From Nocardia asteroides (GTDB lineage: Bacteria; Actinomycetota; Actinomycetes; Mycobacteriales; Mycobacteriaceae): a stretch of 64,000 bases of DNA. How positions within the stretch are numbered: the first letter of the stretch is position 1; every line of letters begins with the position of its first letter. Location: contig NZ_CP089214.1 of the NCBI RefSeq assembly GCF_021183625.1, positions 6,922,885 through 6,986,884 on the forward strand, written 5' to 3'. Under the pieces are notes generated by a model that was given only the letters and a program-made list of their open reading frames with translations, did not search any database and had not been told where the DNA came from. Below, piece by piece: positions 1 through 10,142 of the stretch. Position numbers and translations under genes: made by a program.

Positions 1-572
1 GAGGTGCGGCCGGGGGTGGCGTCGGTGACGCCGGTGATGCCGTAGGCGGTGAGTTCGCGGCCGAGGGCGGTGAGATCGCCTCGGGGCGGCCAGGTTCCGC
101 GGAGCAGATCGTCCAGGCGCCACAGCCGGCCGGTCGGCTCGCCCGCGGCGTCGCGTTCGACGCCGGGCAGGTGCGGGAGGGGCTCGAGTTCGGCGAGGGC
201 GGCGGTGTTGAGCATCCACAGGGCGCCGGAGCGGTGCTGGACGCGGACGGGGCGGTCGGGGACGAGGTGGTCCAGGGTGTGCCGGTCGACCGAGACTCCG
301 GCGCCGACCGCGCGGATACGGGAGGTCTCCACCGAACGCAGGGCGTCGAGACCGTTCGCGCAATCGACGGATTCGCGCGCCGCCGCCGCGCCGTGCAGGT
401 GGATGTGGTGGTCGTGCAGGCCGGGCAGCAGTACAGCACCGCCGCCGTCGACCTCGGTCTCCCCGCGGGCGCGCAAACCCGGCCCCACCTCGGCGATCAC
501 CCCGTCGTCGAGGCGCACGTCGACGCGGCCGACCCGGTCGGTCAGGGTGACATCGCGGATCAGCCGGCTCAC
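1..572 (-). CDS. Amidohydrolase family protein (YtcJ-like), 3' end outside window
   Basis: This is the N-terminal 190 codons of a metal-dependent amidohydrolase; the rest lies beyond the left edge. The start is GTG at 572, overlapping the stop of the upstream CoA-transferase gene as GTGA, so translation is coupled. Residues 53-61 read HDHHIHLHG, the HxH metal motif that follows the first beta strand of amidohydrolase barrels. The preceding 50 residues form the small beta-sandwich typical of the YtcJ/Amidohydro_3 branch. Such enzymes hydrolyse amide or ester bonds of small molecules. The substrate cannot be told, but the operon with CoA-transferase and crotonase genes suggests catabolism of an organic acid or amide. 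Confidence 0.8.
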   Translation of the reverse strand, partial: MSRLIRDVTLTDRVGRVDVRLDDGVIAEVGPGLRARGETEVDGGGAVLLPGLHDHHIHLHGAAAARESVDCANGLDALRSVETSRIRAVGAGVSVDRHTLDHLVPDRPVRVQHRSGALWMLNTAALAELEPLPHLPGVERDAAGEPTGRLWRLDDLLRGTWPPRGDLTALGRELTAYGITGVTDATPGRT

Positions 573-1906
573 AGCAGTGACTCCAGCGGCTGCGTGCCCG
601 GAGCCGGGCCGGGTGCGGTGCGCGGCGCGGGGGAGGCGACCGGGAAGGTGCCGGTCTCGCACTCGACCCACCACTGCCCGTCGCGGAGCGACACCGTGTG
701 CGCGGCAACCGGTCCGGCCGCGGACCGCGCAGCGAGGTCGTGCATGGAGATGTCGATGAGGCGGGCGCGCTCGTCCAGCAGCGCCTCGGCGGCCTCGGCG
801 GCGGCGACGGCGCCGGTGAGCGGGTCGGCGAGGGCATCGCCGCAGGGCACCGGGGTGTGGGCGCAGGGCACCGGGGTGTCGCCGCCTGCGTGCAGCCCGG
901 CACAGGCGGCGATGTCGTCACCGAAGCCGACGCGGTCGGACCCCCGCCCCCGCGCGGTGATCGACAGCCACGAGACCCCGGCCGCGACCATTCCCTCGGC
1001 GTCGAGCCCGAGGCGGCGCAGGGCGCGCGGGCGGGAAGCCTCCACCACCAGGTCGGCGCCTGCCACCAGCCGGGCCAGGCGGTCGCGATCGGCCGGGTCG
1101 TCGAAATCGACGGTGACGCTCCGCTGCCCGTGGTGCAGCAGGTCGTAGAAACCGGCGGGGCCGGTGCGGGCGCCGTCGGGGCGGGTGCGGCTCTCGACCT
1201 TGACTACCTCGGCACCGGTACGGGTCAGCAGGTGGGCGCAGAGCGGGCCCGCCCACAGGGCGCTGAAATCGATCACCCGGGGACGCTCGCGCAGGCGTCG
1301 TCGGCGGCCGCCGGAGGTGCGGCGCACCGGTTCCCGGGTGGCAGGGGAGCCGAGCGCGCCGCCGGGCAGCCCGAGCAGGGCGATCCGCTCGTCGGCGGTC
1401 CGGACCGGCAGATCGCGGGCCCAATCGGCGAGCGCCGCCCACGGATCGGGGCACTCGGCGCGCTCGACCAGCGCGGGGAGCAGGGCGATGTCGTCGGGGC
1501 GCGCAAGCGACAGCCCGACGAAACCGTCGCGCGCGGGCACGGCCAGGAACCGGCCGCCGCAGGAGAAGGGCGCGTTACGGGTGAAGCCTGTGCAGGCGGC
1601 GCGCTCACCGAGCAGGCCGACACCGGGCAGCACCGGCGGGCGGCCGGTGCGCACAGCCGCGGCACGGGCGACGCGCTCGAGCGCCCGCTCGACGACGAGC
1701 GCGGGCACACCGGGCGCGGCCAGCGGCGGCTCACCGGGGAACCCCGTCAGCGCCATCGCCCCCGACCGCGCCCACGCGGCCAGCGCGGAAACGGAGGGTG
1801 CCCCCGGCGAGCCGCCGTCGTCGGCGGCCCATCCGGGCTCGACGGCCACCTCCGGGACGGATCGCGGGTAGCCGGCGGCGCATCCGGACTCGGCGGCCTC
1901 CGGCAT
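569..1906 (-). CDS. CoA-transferase, CaiB/BaiF (type III) family, permuted or double-lobe form
   Basis: A 445-residue protein. The classical N-terminal signature of type III CoA-transferases (VIDFSALWAGPL, then GAEVVKVESRTRPDG) appears only at about residue 211. Residues 110-190 (GGRFLAVPARDGFVGLSLARPDD...WAALADWARDLP) resemble the lobe that normally follows it. The order of lobes therefore looks exchanged, an arrangement I recall from actinobacterial homologues. The family moves CoA between carboxylates and acyl-CoAs. The ATG at 1906 lies 2 bp after the crotonase stop, and the end overlaps the amidohydrolase start, so this is the middle gene of a three-gene operon. Substrate unknown. Confidence 0.8.
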   Translation of the reverse strand: MPEAAESGCAAGYPRSVPEVAVEPGWAADDGGSPGAPSVSALAAWARSGAMALTGFPGEPPLAAPGVPALVVERALERVARAAAVRTGRPPVLPGVGLLGERAACTGFTRNAPFSCGGRFLAVPARDGFVGLSLARPDDIALLPALVERAECPDPWAALADWARDLPVRTADERIALLGLPGGALGSPATREPVRRTSGGRRRRLRERPRVIDFSALWAGPLCAHLLTRTGAEVVKVESRTRPDGARTGPAGFYDLLHHGQRSVTVDFDDPADRDRLARLVAGADLVVEASRPRALRRLGLDAEGMVAAGVSWLSITARGRGSDRVGFGDDIAACAGLHAGGDTPVPCAHTPVPCGDALADPLTGAVAAAEAAEALLDERARLIDISMHDLAARSAAGPVAAHTVSLRDGQWWVECETGTFPVASPAPRTAPGPAPGTQPLESLL

Positions 1907-1908
1907 GC

Positions 1909-2985
1909 CTACGCCCGCTCCCGCAGCGTATCGGCCAACCCCCACCGCACCGCCGTCTCCGCGTCGACATAGGCCCCGGTCAACACCATCCACGCCGCCC
2001 GCCAGCGCCCGATCCGATGCACCACCCCGACCGTCCCGCCCGCCCCTGGCACCAACCCCATGGACAGCTCGGGCAACCGCAGCCGCGCATCGGCGGCGAC
2101 GTGCACACGGGTGGCGAAGGCGGGAACCTCGAGCCCGGCCCCGATGCACGACCCGTGCAGGTGCGCGTGCACGGTGGTGCCGGGCCGGACGGCCAGCCGA
2201 TGCAGGGCGTACCCCGCACTGCGCTGCAACCGGACCGCGTGCGAGGTGGGGGCGTGCGTCGCGGTGCCGAATTCGTCCAGGTCCCCGCCGCTGCAGAAAT
2301 CCGGCCCGGCCCCGTGCAGGTGCACCTCGGTGACCCCGGGATCCAGCGCGGCGATGTCGAGCGCTTCCAGCAGCGCGTCGCGGACCTCGCGGGCGAAGGC
2401 ATTGCGCCGCTCGGGGCGGTTGAGCGTGAGGTCGAGCCGGTCGCCGCTGCGCTCGGCCAGCACCGGCGGGGCGACCGGATCGGGAACGGGCCGCACCGGC
2501 CGGGCGGCCCGCCAGGCGGCGAACTCGTCACCGGCGAGCAGCATGGAGTACGCCAGCGACTCCGCGACCAGCCCGGAAGCGACCGGAGCCCCTGCGGTCA
2601 GCCGCAGCAGCCCGTTCATCGCCAGGGCGGCCAGCGGCGCCCGAGCTACCGCTTCGACGATCAAGGGCAGGCTGTCGGGCTCGGCCACCACCCGGGGCGA
2701 CCACTCCTCCGGTGCCAGCGTGCAGGTCAGCGCGGCCAGCAGCGGATCGGCCGCCTGCGGCGGACGGCGGGTGGCGATGCCGATGGCGACCGGACTCGCC
2801 GGGTCGGCCAGCACGGCGCACGCCGCCGCGACAGTCGCCGCGCTCCACCCGGTTTCGTCCACATCGACCACGACCAGCGGCGTCGACGGCACCCCGGCGG
2901 AGTCGAGCGTGCTGAACGAGGCGCCGAGCGCGGAGTCGGCGAGCTGCTCCACCGAGACGGCCGCGAGCGTCGGTGGCGGTGTCAT
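1909..2985 (-). CDS. Enoyl-CoA hydratase/isomerase family protein with duplicated crotonase domain
   Basis: A 358-residue protein, about 100 longer than a single crotonase. The C-terminal half (about 178-358) is a complete crotonase domain: NRPERRNAF at 189-197, the oxyanion-hole segment GAGPDFCSGGDL at 225-236, and PELSMGLVPGAGG at 305-317 with the first catalytic Glu. The N-terminal half looks like a second, degenerate crotonase. It ends with an AESLAYSMLLAGDEFAAWRAAR segment (split here from residue 141), like the helix that closes crotonases, but it lacks an oxyanion motif. It is the first gene of the operon with the CoA-transferase and amidohydrolase. ATG at 2985 is used. The divergent MFS gene lies 96 bp away. 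Confidence 0.82.
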   Translation of the reverse strand: MTPPPTLAAVSVEQLADSALGASFSTLDSAGVPSTPLVVVDVDETGWSAATVAAACAVLADPASPVAIGIATRRPPQAADPLLAALTCTLAPEEWSPRVVAEPDSLPLIVEAVARAPLAALAMNGLLRLTAGAPVASGLVAESLAYSMLLAGDEFAAWRAARPVRPVPDPVAPPVLAERSGDRLDLTLNRPERRNAFAREVRDALLEALDIAALDPGVTEVHLHGAGPDFCSGGDLDEFGTATHAPTSHAVRLQRSAGYALHRLAVRPGTTVHAHLHGSCIGAGLEVPAFATRVHVAADARLRLPELSMGLVPGAGGTVGVVHRIGRWRAAWMVLTGAYVDAETAVRWGLADTLRERA

Positions 2986-3023
2986 GACTCGATGGTCGCA
3001 CGCCGGGTTCCGGGTTGCATCCA

Positions 3024-3045
3024 GAGGTGAACGTGTGTTCACCTC
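3024..3045. promoter_or_regulatory. Perfect inverted repeat, probable TetR operator
   Basis: GAGGTGAAC-N4-GTTCACCTC, a perfect 9+4+9 inverted repeat, sits in the 96-bp divergent gap between the crotonase operon and the MFS gene. A shorter palindrome, GAACGTTC, follows at 3051-3058. The TetR encoded at the end of the MFS operon (5019-5567) is the obvious candidate binder. That link is inferred from position only. Confidence 0.6.
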
Positions 3046-3081
3046 GGGGGGAACGTTCGTTCGTCCCGGTAAGGAGCTCGC

Positions 3082-5022
3082 GTGCACAGTCCGGCGAAAG
3101 CGCCGCCGAATCGGCTGCTCACCGCGGTGCTCTGCCTCTCCGGCGTCGTGGTGGCGCTGCAGCACACCCTGGTGGTGCCGCTGCTCGGCGAATTCCCGGA
3201 GATCCTCGGGGTCGACTACCCGAGCGCCTCCTGGCTGGTGACGATCACGCTGCTCTGCGCCGCGGTAGCGACGCCGATCCTGTCCCGGCTCGCGGACATG
3301 TTCGGCAAGCGGCTCATGATGCTGGTGTCGCTGGGCACCATCGTGGCCGGGTCGCTGATCGCCGCGCTCGGCGGGACCTTCCTCGCGGTGCTGGTCGGGC
3401 GCGGCCTGCAGGGGCTGGCCTCGGCGCTGGTGCCGATCGGCATCGCCATGCTGCGCGACGAGCTGCCGCGCGCCAAGGTCGCGGGGGCGACGGCGCTGAT
3501 GAGCGCGACGCTCGGCATCGGCGGGGCGCTGGGGCTGCCGCTTCCCGGCGTGCTCTACGAGCACCTGGGCTGGCAGTCGATCTTCTGGCTCTCCGCGATC
3601 GCGGCGGCGCTGCTCTTCGCCGCGGTGCTCGCCGTCGTGCCGGAGTCCGCGGTCCGCACGCGCGGCCGGTTCGACTTCGGCGGCGCGGTGCTGCTCTCGA
3701 TCGCGCTGGTGGCGCTGCTGCTGGTGATCTCCAAGGGCGGTTCGTGGGGGTGGACGAGCGGCTACACGCTCGGCGCGGCGGCCGTCGCGGTGCTCGGCTT
3801 CGCGGTCTGGTTCCCGTTCGAGCTGCGGGTCAGCCTGCCCATGGTCGACCTGCGCACCTCCGCGCGCCGCCCGGTGCTGCTGACCAATGTCGCGGCGCTG
3901 CTCTGCGGGGTCTCCATGTACGCGAACATGCTGGCCACCATCCAGGAGCTGACCATGCCGGTCGGCACCGGGTACGGCTTCGGGCTCTCGGTGCTGGCGG
4001 CGGGGCTCTGCATGATGCCCGCCGGGTTGGTGATGGTGGTCTTCGCACCGATCTCGGCACGGCTGATCAGGCGAATCGGGGCCAAGTACACCCTGATGAC
4101 GGGGACGACGATCCTCGCCGTCGCCTACCTGGTGCGCGTCCTGCTCAACGGCTCGGTGCCGCTGGTCATCGGCGGCGCGATGTTCGTGATGGTGGGCACC
4201 GCCATCGCCTACGCGGCCATGCCGATGCTGATCATGGGGTCGGTGCCGATCACCGAGACCGCCTCGGCGAACGGGCTCAACACGCTGCTGCGCTCGGTGG
4301 GCACCGCGATCTCCAGCGCGCTCATCTCCGCACTGCTCACCACGATCACCCTCGAGGTCGGCGGCGAGCGGCTGCCCGCGTTCGCCGCCTTCCAGCTGGT
4401 GTTCGTCATCGCGGCGGTGGCCGCCGCGGTGGCGACAGCGGTCGCGTTCTTCATCCCGCGGATCGAGCTGCCCGCCGAACCGGTGCCCGACGACGGCGAG
4501 CTCCCCGACGAGCTGGTGGTCACCGGGACGGTGCGGGGCGGCGGTGAGCCGATCCGGCACGCCGTGGTCACCGTGCTGCGCACCACCGGCGAGCCCGCCG
4601 ACTGGGGGCGCGCCGACAACGCGGGGGAGTTCACCGTGGTGCTGCCCGCACCCGGGCCGTACCTGGTGATCACCGGGGCGGACGGGTGGGCGCCGGAGTC
4701 GCAGGTCATGGAGCTGGCCGCGGACTCGGAGCGGCCCAGTGTCGTGCTGACCCGGCGGCTCAGCCTGCGGGGCCGGGTCACCGCGGCGGGGGAGCCGTGC
4801 GCGGGCGCGATGATCAGCCTGGTCAAGGCCAGCGGGGAGTACGTGGCGGCCACCGTCACCGGCAGCGACGGCGGCTACGAGCTCGCGCAGCCGCCGAGCG
4901 GGCGCTACCTGGTGACCGTGCTCGCCGCCGACCGGCGCACCGCGACCAGGCACGTCGCCGTGCTGACCCGGCCGGCCGAGGTCGACTTCGAGCTGGACCA
5001 CGCGCTGCAGGGGGCGCGGTGA
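3082..5022 (+). CDS. MFS drug/metabolite exporter with C-terminal carboxypeptidase-regulatory-like domains
   Basis: A 646-residue protein with a GTG start 5 bp after AAGGAG (3071-3076). Residues about 10-455 form a 14-helix DHA2/EmrB-type transporter: a D-x-x-G-R/K-R loop at ADMFGKRLMM and motif C-like glycines at TLGIGGALGLPLPG. The remaining 180 residues hold two repeats of a carboxypeptidase-D-regulatory-like beta-sandwich (VTGTVRGGGEPI..VVT and LRGRVTAAGEPCAGA..I), ending after the last helix. Similar MFS proteins with this tail occur in mycobacteria. The role is proton-driven export; the tail may bind a ligand or partner. It is translationally coupled to a TetR gene and is probably controlled by the palindrome at 3024-3045. 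Confidence 0.85.
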   Translation: MHSPAKAPPNRLLTAVLCLSGVVVALQHTLVVPLLGEFPEILGVDYPSASWLVTITLLCAAVATPILSRLADMFGKRLMMLVSLGTIVAGSLIAALGGTFLAVLVGRGLQGLASALVPIGIAMLRDELPRAKVAGATALMSATLGIGGALGLPLPGVLYEHLGWQSIFWLSAIAAALLFAAVLAVVPESAVRTRGRFDFGGAVLLSIALVALLLVISKGGSWGWTSGYTLGAAAVAVLGFAVWFPFELRVSLPMVDLRTSARRPVLLTNVAALLCGVSMYANMLATIQELTMPVGTGYGFGLSVLAAGLCMMPAGLVMVVFAPISARLIRRIGAKYTLMTGTTILAVAYLVRVLLNGSVPLVIGGAMFVMVGTAIAYAAMPMLIMGSVPITETASANGLNTLLRSVGTAISSALISALLTTITLEVGGERLPAFAAFQLVFVIAAVAAAVATAVAFFIPRIELPAEPVPDDGELPDELVVTGTVRGGGEPIRHAVVTVLRTTGEPADWGRADNAGEFTVVLPAPGPYLVITGADGWAPESQVMELAADSERPSVVLTRRLSLRGRVTAAGEPCAGAMISLVKASGEYVAATVTGSDGGYELAQPPSGRYLVTVLAADRRTATRHVAVLTRPAEVDFELDHALQGAR

Positions 5023-5567
5023 GCGACCGCTCCTCCCGCGACACGGTGATCGCGGCCGCGCGCGAGCTCTTCGCCCGGCGCGGCTACACCGCGACCACGA
5101 TCAAGGACATCGCCGCCGCCGCGGGCTGCTCGCCCGCGCTCGTCATGAAGCTGACCGGGAGCAAGGCCGAGCTGTTCGCCGCCGCCGACCCCTCCGGCGC
5201 CGCGCTGGACGAGGCGCCGCCGCCCGCGGGCGAGCCGCCCGGCGTGCTCATGGTGCGGCGGCTGGTGGAGCGGCGCCGCACCGACGAGCCGGAGCCGTGG
5301 GCGATGGCGCCGGTGCTCATCCGGGAATCCGACGATCCGGCGCGCACCCGCGCCGACGTCCGCACCCGCTACCTGGACGCCGTCGCGGAGCGGATCGGCG
5401 ACACCGCGCCGGACCGGCTGCGCGCCCAGCTCGTCATGGCGCAGCTGCTCGGGCTCGCCGCCGCGCTGCGCCACCTCGAGCTGCTCGACCCCGCCGCCAT
5501 CGACGACGAGGCGCTGATCCGGCGCTACGGCGCGCTGGTCCAGCGGATCGTCGACGGCGACGGGTGA
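5019..5567 (+). CDS. TetR family regulator of the adjacent MFS gene
   Basis: A 182-residue regulator with a GTG start that overlaps the MFS stop by 4 bp. The N-terminal helix-turn-helix (about residues 5-50) is ARELFARRGYTATTIKDIAA followed by AAGCSPALVMKLTGSKAELF. The usual TetR recognition-helix aromatic pair (YxHF) is replaced by MKLTGS, a less common variant. The ligand-binding C-terminus is short. Coupling to the exporter suggests autoregulated repression of efflux. The candidate operator is the 22-bp inverted repeat at 3024-3045. Confidence 0.85.
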   Translation: MSDRSSRDTVIAAARELFARRGYTATTIKDIAAAAGCSPALVMKLTGSKAELFAAADPSGAALDEAPPPAGEPPGVLMVRRLVERRRTDEPEPWAMAPVLIRESDDPARTRADVRTRYLDAVAERIGDTAPDRLRAQLVMAQLLGLAAALRHLELLDPAAIDDEALIRRYGALVQRIVDGDG

Positions 5568-5571
5568 CCGG

Positions 5572-6584
5572 CTACCCGCCGAGCGCCGCCAGCCCCGCCG
5601 CCACCAGCGGCCCGACCGCCAGGTGCGCGTGCTCGAACCCGTCGCCCTCGGTCGCCCCGGCCCGGTGCCGGTGCGTGATCCCCTCGGCGATCACCGCGAG
5701 CTTGAGGTGCGCCAGCCCCAGGTAGAAGCCCCACTCGCCGAGGTCGCGGCCGGTGCGCTCGGCGTAGCGCTGCGCGAGCTCGTCGGGGCCGGGCAGCCGC
5801 GGGCTGGTCCAGGCCGCGGTCTCGCCGATGATGGCGTCGAGCGCGGCGTGGCGGTAGGTGCACATCTGGGCCAGGTCGGCGAGCGGGTCGCCGAGCGTGG
5901 AGAGCTCCCAGTCCACCACCGCGGCGACCCGGCCGGGCGCGGCCAGGATGGTGTTGTCGATGCGGTAGTCGCCGTGCACGATCGAGACCGCCGAGCGGGC
6001 CGGGACGGCGGCGGCGAGCCGGTCGTGCAGCCGGTGCAGGTCGGGCAGCTCGCGGGTCTTCACTCGCTCCCACTGCCGCGCCCACAGCGCGACCTGCCTG
6101 GTCAGGTACCCCTCGGGGCGACCGAAGCCGGCCAGCCCGACCGCGACGGGATCGATCTCGTGCAGCGCGGCGAGCACCCGGATGAGTTCGTCGGTGCAGG
6201 CGGTGATCTCGGCGTCGGAGAAGGCGGCGAGATCGTCGGCGGTGCGGACGACCTGCCCGTCGACGAACCCGGTCACCGCGAACGGCGCCCCCATCACCTG
6301 CTCGTCGGTGCAGAGCGCGACCGTCGGCGCCACCGGCACCCCGCTGCCCCGCAGCGCCGCGCAGACCCGGAACTCACGCGCCATGTCGTGCGCGGACGGG
6401 GTGAGCCCGGCGGTCGGCGGGCGGCGCAGCACCCAGCGGGTGCGGCCGTCGGTGATCAGGAAGGTCAGGTTGGACTTGCCGCCGGAGATCAGCTCGGCCC
6501 GCAGCTCGCCGTCGACCGCGACGTCCCGCTCGGCGAAGAACCGCCGCAGCGCGACCGGATCGAGCCCCTCGTGCACGGTCGCGG

Positions 6585-6588
<4 letters not shown>
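5572..6588 (-). CDS. Phosphotransferase, aminoglycoside/choline-kinase fold (ACAD10/11-type partner)
   Basis: A 338-residue APH-family kinase. The glycine loop GGKSNLTF lies near residue 30, the catalytic loop HGDYRIDN near 224, and the metal-binding segment VVDWELSTLGDPLADL near 241. This is the short family found beside or fused to acyl-CoA dehydrogenases in the ACAD10/11 group, where the kinase acts on 4-hydroxyacyl substrates so that the dehydrogenase partner can eliminate phosphate. Here its GTG start (6588) overlaps the stop of the dehydrogenase gene as GTGA, so the two are coupled. The 3' end is 4 bp from the end of the convergent TetR. The assignment as a hydroxyacyl kinase is inferred from family and context. 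Confidence 0.82.
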
Positions 6589-7796
<1,208 letters not shown>

Positions 7797-7838
7797 GACG
7801 CTCCCGTCGGAATCCCGCCCGCACCTCGGCCGGCGCGG

Positions 7839-7854
7839 GCTAATGACCATTAGC
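7839..7854. promoter_or_regulatory. Palindrome upstream of acyl-CoA dehydrogenase operon
   Basis: GCTAATG-AC-CATTAGC, a perfect 7+2+7 inverted repeat 43 bp upstream of the dehydrogenase ATG. Its AT-rich core stands out in GC-rich surroundings, so it is a likely repressor site. No regulator gene is adjacent, so the binder is unknown. Confidence 0.5.
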
Positions 7855-7997
7855 CTAGCGTGCCGCTGTATTGACCGTGCGCGATGGGTTGGCGGCTACT
7901 CGGCGGTTGCCGGTGCGATTCGGTCGGATCACCGACAGACAGCGGCGGGTGCGGGCCCTAGGTTCGGAGTACCGGGATCGTCGCGCTCGCCGAAAGG

Positions 7998-8441
7998 ATG
8001 TCCGTCCATGACCAGCACGCAGCTCCCGACGCCCCCGCCCCGGCGGTGACGGCGGCCGGGCTCGTCCTCGACCCGGCCGCGCTGCGCCGCGCCGTCCGCG
8101 CGGCCACCGCCGGACGCTCCGGCCCCGCGCTCACCCGCGCCCGCGAGCGCGCGCTCAGCGACTACGTCAACGGCGCCGCCGCGCACCTGCCGCCGGTGCG
8201 CTGGATGCGGGTGCACGACGCGCCGCCGGTGCTGGCCGCGCGCACCGACCGCTACCCGGAGCCCGCCGATGTCGCCGCCCGCTGGGCCGCGGCGCTGCGC
8301 ACCGCCCCGCCCGCCGCCGACCGGCTGCCCGGCGCGATCTCCGCGCAGTGCTGGACCCCGATCGGCATCCTGCGGGTCTGGTACCTCACCGACCGCAACG
8401 CCTACCTCACCTACTGGCGGCACCGGCGGGGCGAGCGGTGA
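7998..8441 (+). CDS. Hypothetical protein, 147 aa
   Basis: Not recognised. The protein is rich in Ala and Arg, with a helical middle and a conserved-looking C-terminal block (WTPIGILRVWYLTDRNAYLTYWRHRRG). The ATG at 7998 follows GAAAGG very closely. An in-frame GTG at 8046 (VTAAGLVLDPAALRR) is an alternative start. Its last bases overlap the GTG of the small gene at 8438, so the two form an operon. No signal peptide or membrane helix is obvious. Confidence 0.55.
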   Translation: MSVHDQHAAPDAPAPAVTAAGLVLDPAALRRAVRAATAGRSGPALTRARERALSDYVNGAAAHLPPVRWMRVHDAPPVLAARTDRYPEPADVAARWAAALRTAPPAADRLPGAISAQCWTPIGILRVWYLTDRNAYLTYWRHRRGER

Positions 8442-8578
8442 GCAGGCTGCTCGCCGAGATCGGCGCGCTGGCGACGGGTGTCCTGACCACCGGCCTTGCC
8501 GTGACCCTGCGCCAACAGCTGATCCAGGCGGAGTCGGTGCTGGAGCGGTGGCGCGCGGCCGCCGATCCGGAGGAGTAG
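8438..8578 (+). CDS. Small hypothetical protein, 46 aa
   Basis: A 46-residue protein starting with GTG that overlaps the stop of the previous gene as GTGA. Residues 3-25 (RLLAEIGALATGVLTTGLAV) form one hydrophobic helix, followed by an amphipathic helix (LRQQLIQAESVLERWRAA) and an acidic tail. It could be a one-helix membrane protein. Coupling and codon usage support a real gene; function unknown. Confidence 0.5.
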   Translation: MSRLLAEIGALATGVLTTGLAVTLRQQLIQAESVLERWRAAADPEE

Positions 8579-8654
8579 CTCGCCTCCCCGGGGTATTCCG
8601 CGCCGAACTACTCTCGAGGGCCCGCCGGGCTTTCGTGGCCGGAAGGAACGCCTG

Positions 8655-10142
8655 GTGCCCGTCACGCTCGCCGATATCGCCCGCGATCTGCGCTGCCCGC
8701 TCCCGCCGGGGGCCGGGGACGCACCCGTCACCGACGTCGCCGCCGACTCGCGGGCGGTCGAGCCGGGCACGCTGTGGTTCGCGCTGCCCGGGCAGCGGCA
8801 CCACGGCCTCGACTTCGAGGAGCAGGCGCGGCGCCGCGGCGCGGTGGCGGTGGTCAGCGACCGGCCCGCGCGCACGCTGCCCACCCTGGTGGTCGCGGCG
8901 CCGCGGCCCGCGCTCGGCCCGCTGGCCGCCCGGCTGCACGGCGACCCCTCGCGGCAGCTTCCGGTCTTCGGGGTGACCGGAACCAACGGCAAGACCTCGA
9001 CCACCTACCTGCTCGACGCGGGGCTGGCGGGCGCCGGAATCCGGCGCGGGCTGCTCGGCGGCATCGTCGCCCGGACCCCGGCAGGCTCGGAACCGGCGAC
9101 CCGGACCACCCCGGAGGCCGATGTCATCGCCAGGCACCTGGCCCGCTGCGTCGCCGACGGCGCGGGCGCGGCGGTGCTCGAGGTGTCGTCGCACGGGCTC
9201 ACCGAGCACCGGGTGGACGGCACGCACTTCGCCTGCGTCGCCTTCACCGGCCTCGCCCGCGACCACCTCGACCACCACGGCTCGATGGAGAGCTACTTCG
9301 CGGCCAAGGCCGCGCTCTTCGACCCCGCGCGCAGCGAGCGCGCGGTGGTAGCCGTCGACGACCTCTGGGGGCTGCGGCTCGCCGAGCGGGCGTTGCTGCC
9401 CACCGTCACCTGCACCACGACGCCCGGGGTCGCCGCGGACTGGCGGGCCACCGACATCCACGCCGAGCTGACCGGAACCCGCTTCCGCGCGCACGGCCCG
9501 GCCGGCTCCTTCCCGGTGCGGCTGCGGCTGCTCGGCACCCACCAGGTGCGCAATGCCCTGACCGCGCTTGCCGTCCTGGCGGGCGCGGGAATCGACCCCG
9601 AGCTCGCCGCGGCGGGGATGGCCGGGCTCGGGGTGGTGCCGGGGCGGCTGGAGCGGGTCGACGCCGGTCAGGACTTCCTCGCCTTCGTCGACTACGCGCA
9701 CAACGAGGACGGCCAGCGCGCGGTGCTCTCCTGGGCCAGGACCGCCACCGCGGGCAGGCTCATCATGGTGATCGGCGCGACCGGCGACCGGGATGCGGGC
9801 AAGCGCGCGGCGCTCGGCCGGACCGCGGCGCACCGGGCCGACCTCGTCGTGGTCACCGACGAGAGCCCGGAGCACGAATCCGCGCCCGACCTGCGCCGCC
9901 AGGTGCTCGCGGGCGCCACCGGCGGCGCGACCGTCGAGATCGCCGACCGGGGCGCCGCCATCCGGCACGCCGTCGCCGCCGCCCGCCCCGGCGACCTGGT
10001 GCTGCTCGCGGGCCGCGGCGCCGACACCGTGCAGCGCTACGGCGCCACGACCAGGCACTTCGACGACCGCGCCGAGCTGGAGGCGGCGCTGCGCGAGCGT
10101 CGCCCGGCACCGGCGCCTCAGCCCTCGATGCGGTCCAGGTAG
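8655..10142 (+). CDS. Mur ligase family protein, MurE-like paralogue
   Basis: A 495-residue ligase with the three Mur domains. ATP-binding GVTGTNGKTSTTY begins near residue 110; EVSSHGLTEHRV and AFTGLARDHLDHHGSMESYFAAKAALF follow, as in UDP-MurNAc-tripeptide synthetases. The C-terminal domain has GATGDRDAGKR. At the position where MurE carries the DNPR motif that recognises diaminopimelate, this protein has ESPE (TDESPEHES). It is not in a division/cell-wall cluster. It is probably a paralogue acting on a different amino acid or acceptor. GTG start at 8655 with GGAAGG upstream. Its end overlaps the convergent SDR by 25 bp. Confidence 0.8.
   Translation: MPVTLADIARDLRCPLPPGAGDAPVTDVAADSRAVEPGTLWFALPGQRHHGLDFEEQARRRGAVAVVSDRPARTLPTLVVAAPRPALGPLAARLHGDPSRQLPVFGVTGTNGKTSTTYLLDAGLAGAGIRRGLLGGIVARTPAGSEPATRTTPEADVIARHLARCVADGAGAAVLEVSSHGLTEHRVDGTHFACVAFTGLARDHLDHHGSMESYFAAKAALFDPARSERAVVAVDDLWGLRLAERALLPTVTCTTTPGVAADWRATDIHAELTGTRFRAHGPAGSFPVRLRLLGTHQVRNALTALAVLAGAGIDPELAAAGMAGLGVVPGRLERVDAGQDFLAFVDYAHNEDGQRAVLSWARTATAGRLIMVIGATGDRDAGKRAALGRTAAHRADLVVVTDESPEHESAPDLRRQVLAGATGGATVEIADRGAAIRHAVAAARPGDLVLLAGRGADTVQRYGATTRHFDDRAELEAALRERRPAPAPQPSMRSR

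Noticed and set aside
1909..5001. A 1030-codon minus-strand reading frame running opposite the MFS gene
   Set aside because: It is an antisense shadow. Its first two thirds are Arg/His/Gly-rich low-complexity, and only the last 358 residues (from 2985) encode the crotonase.
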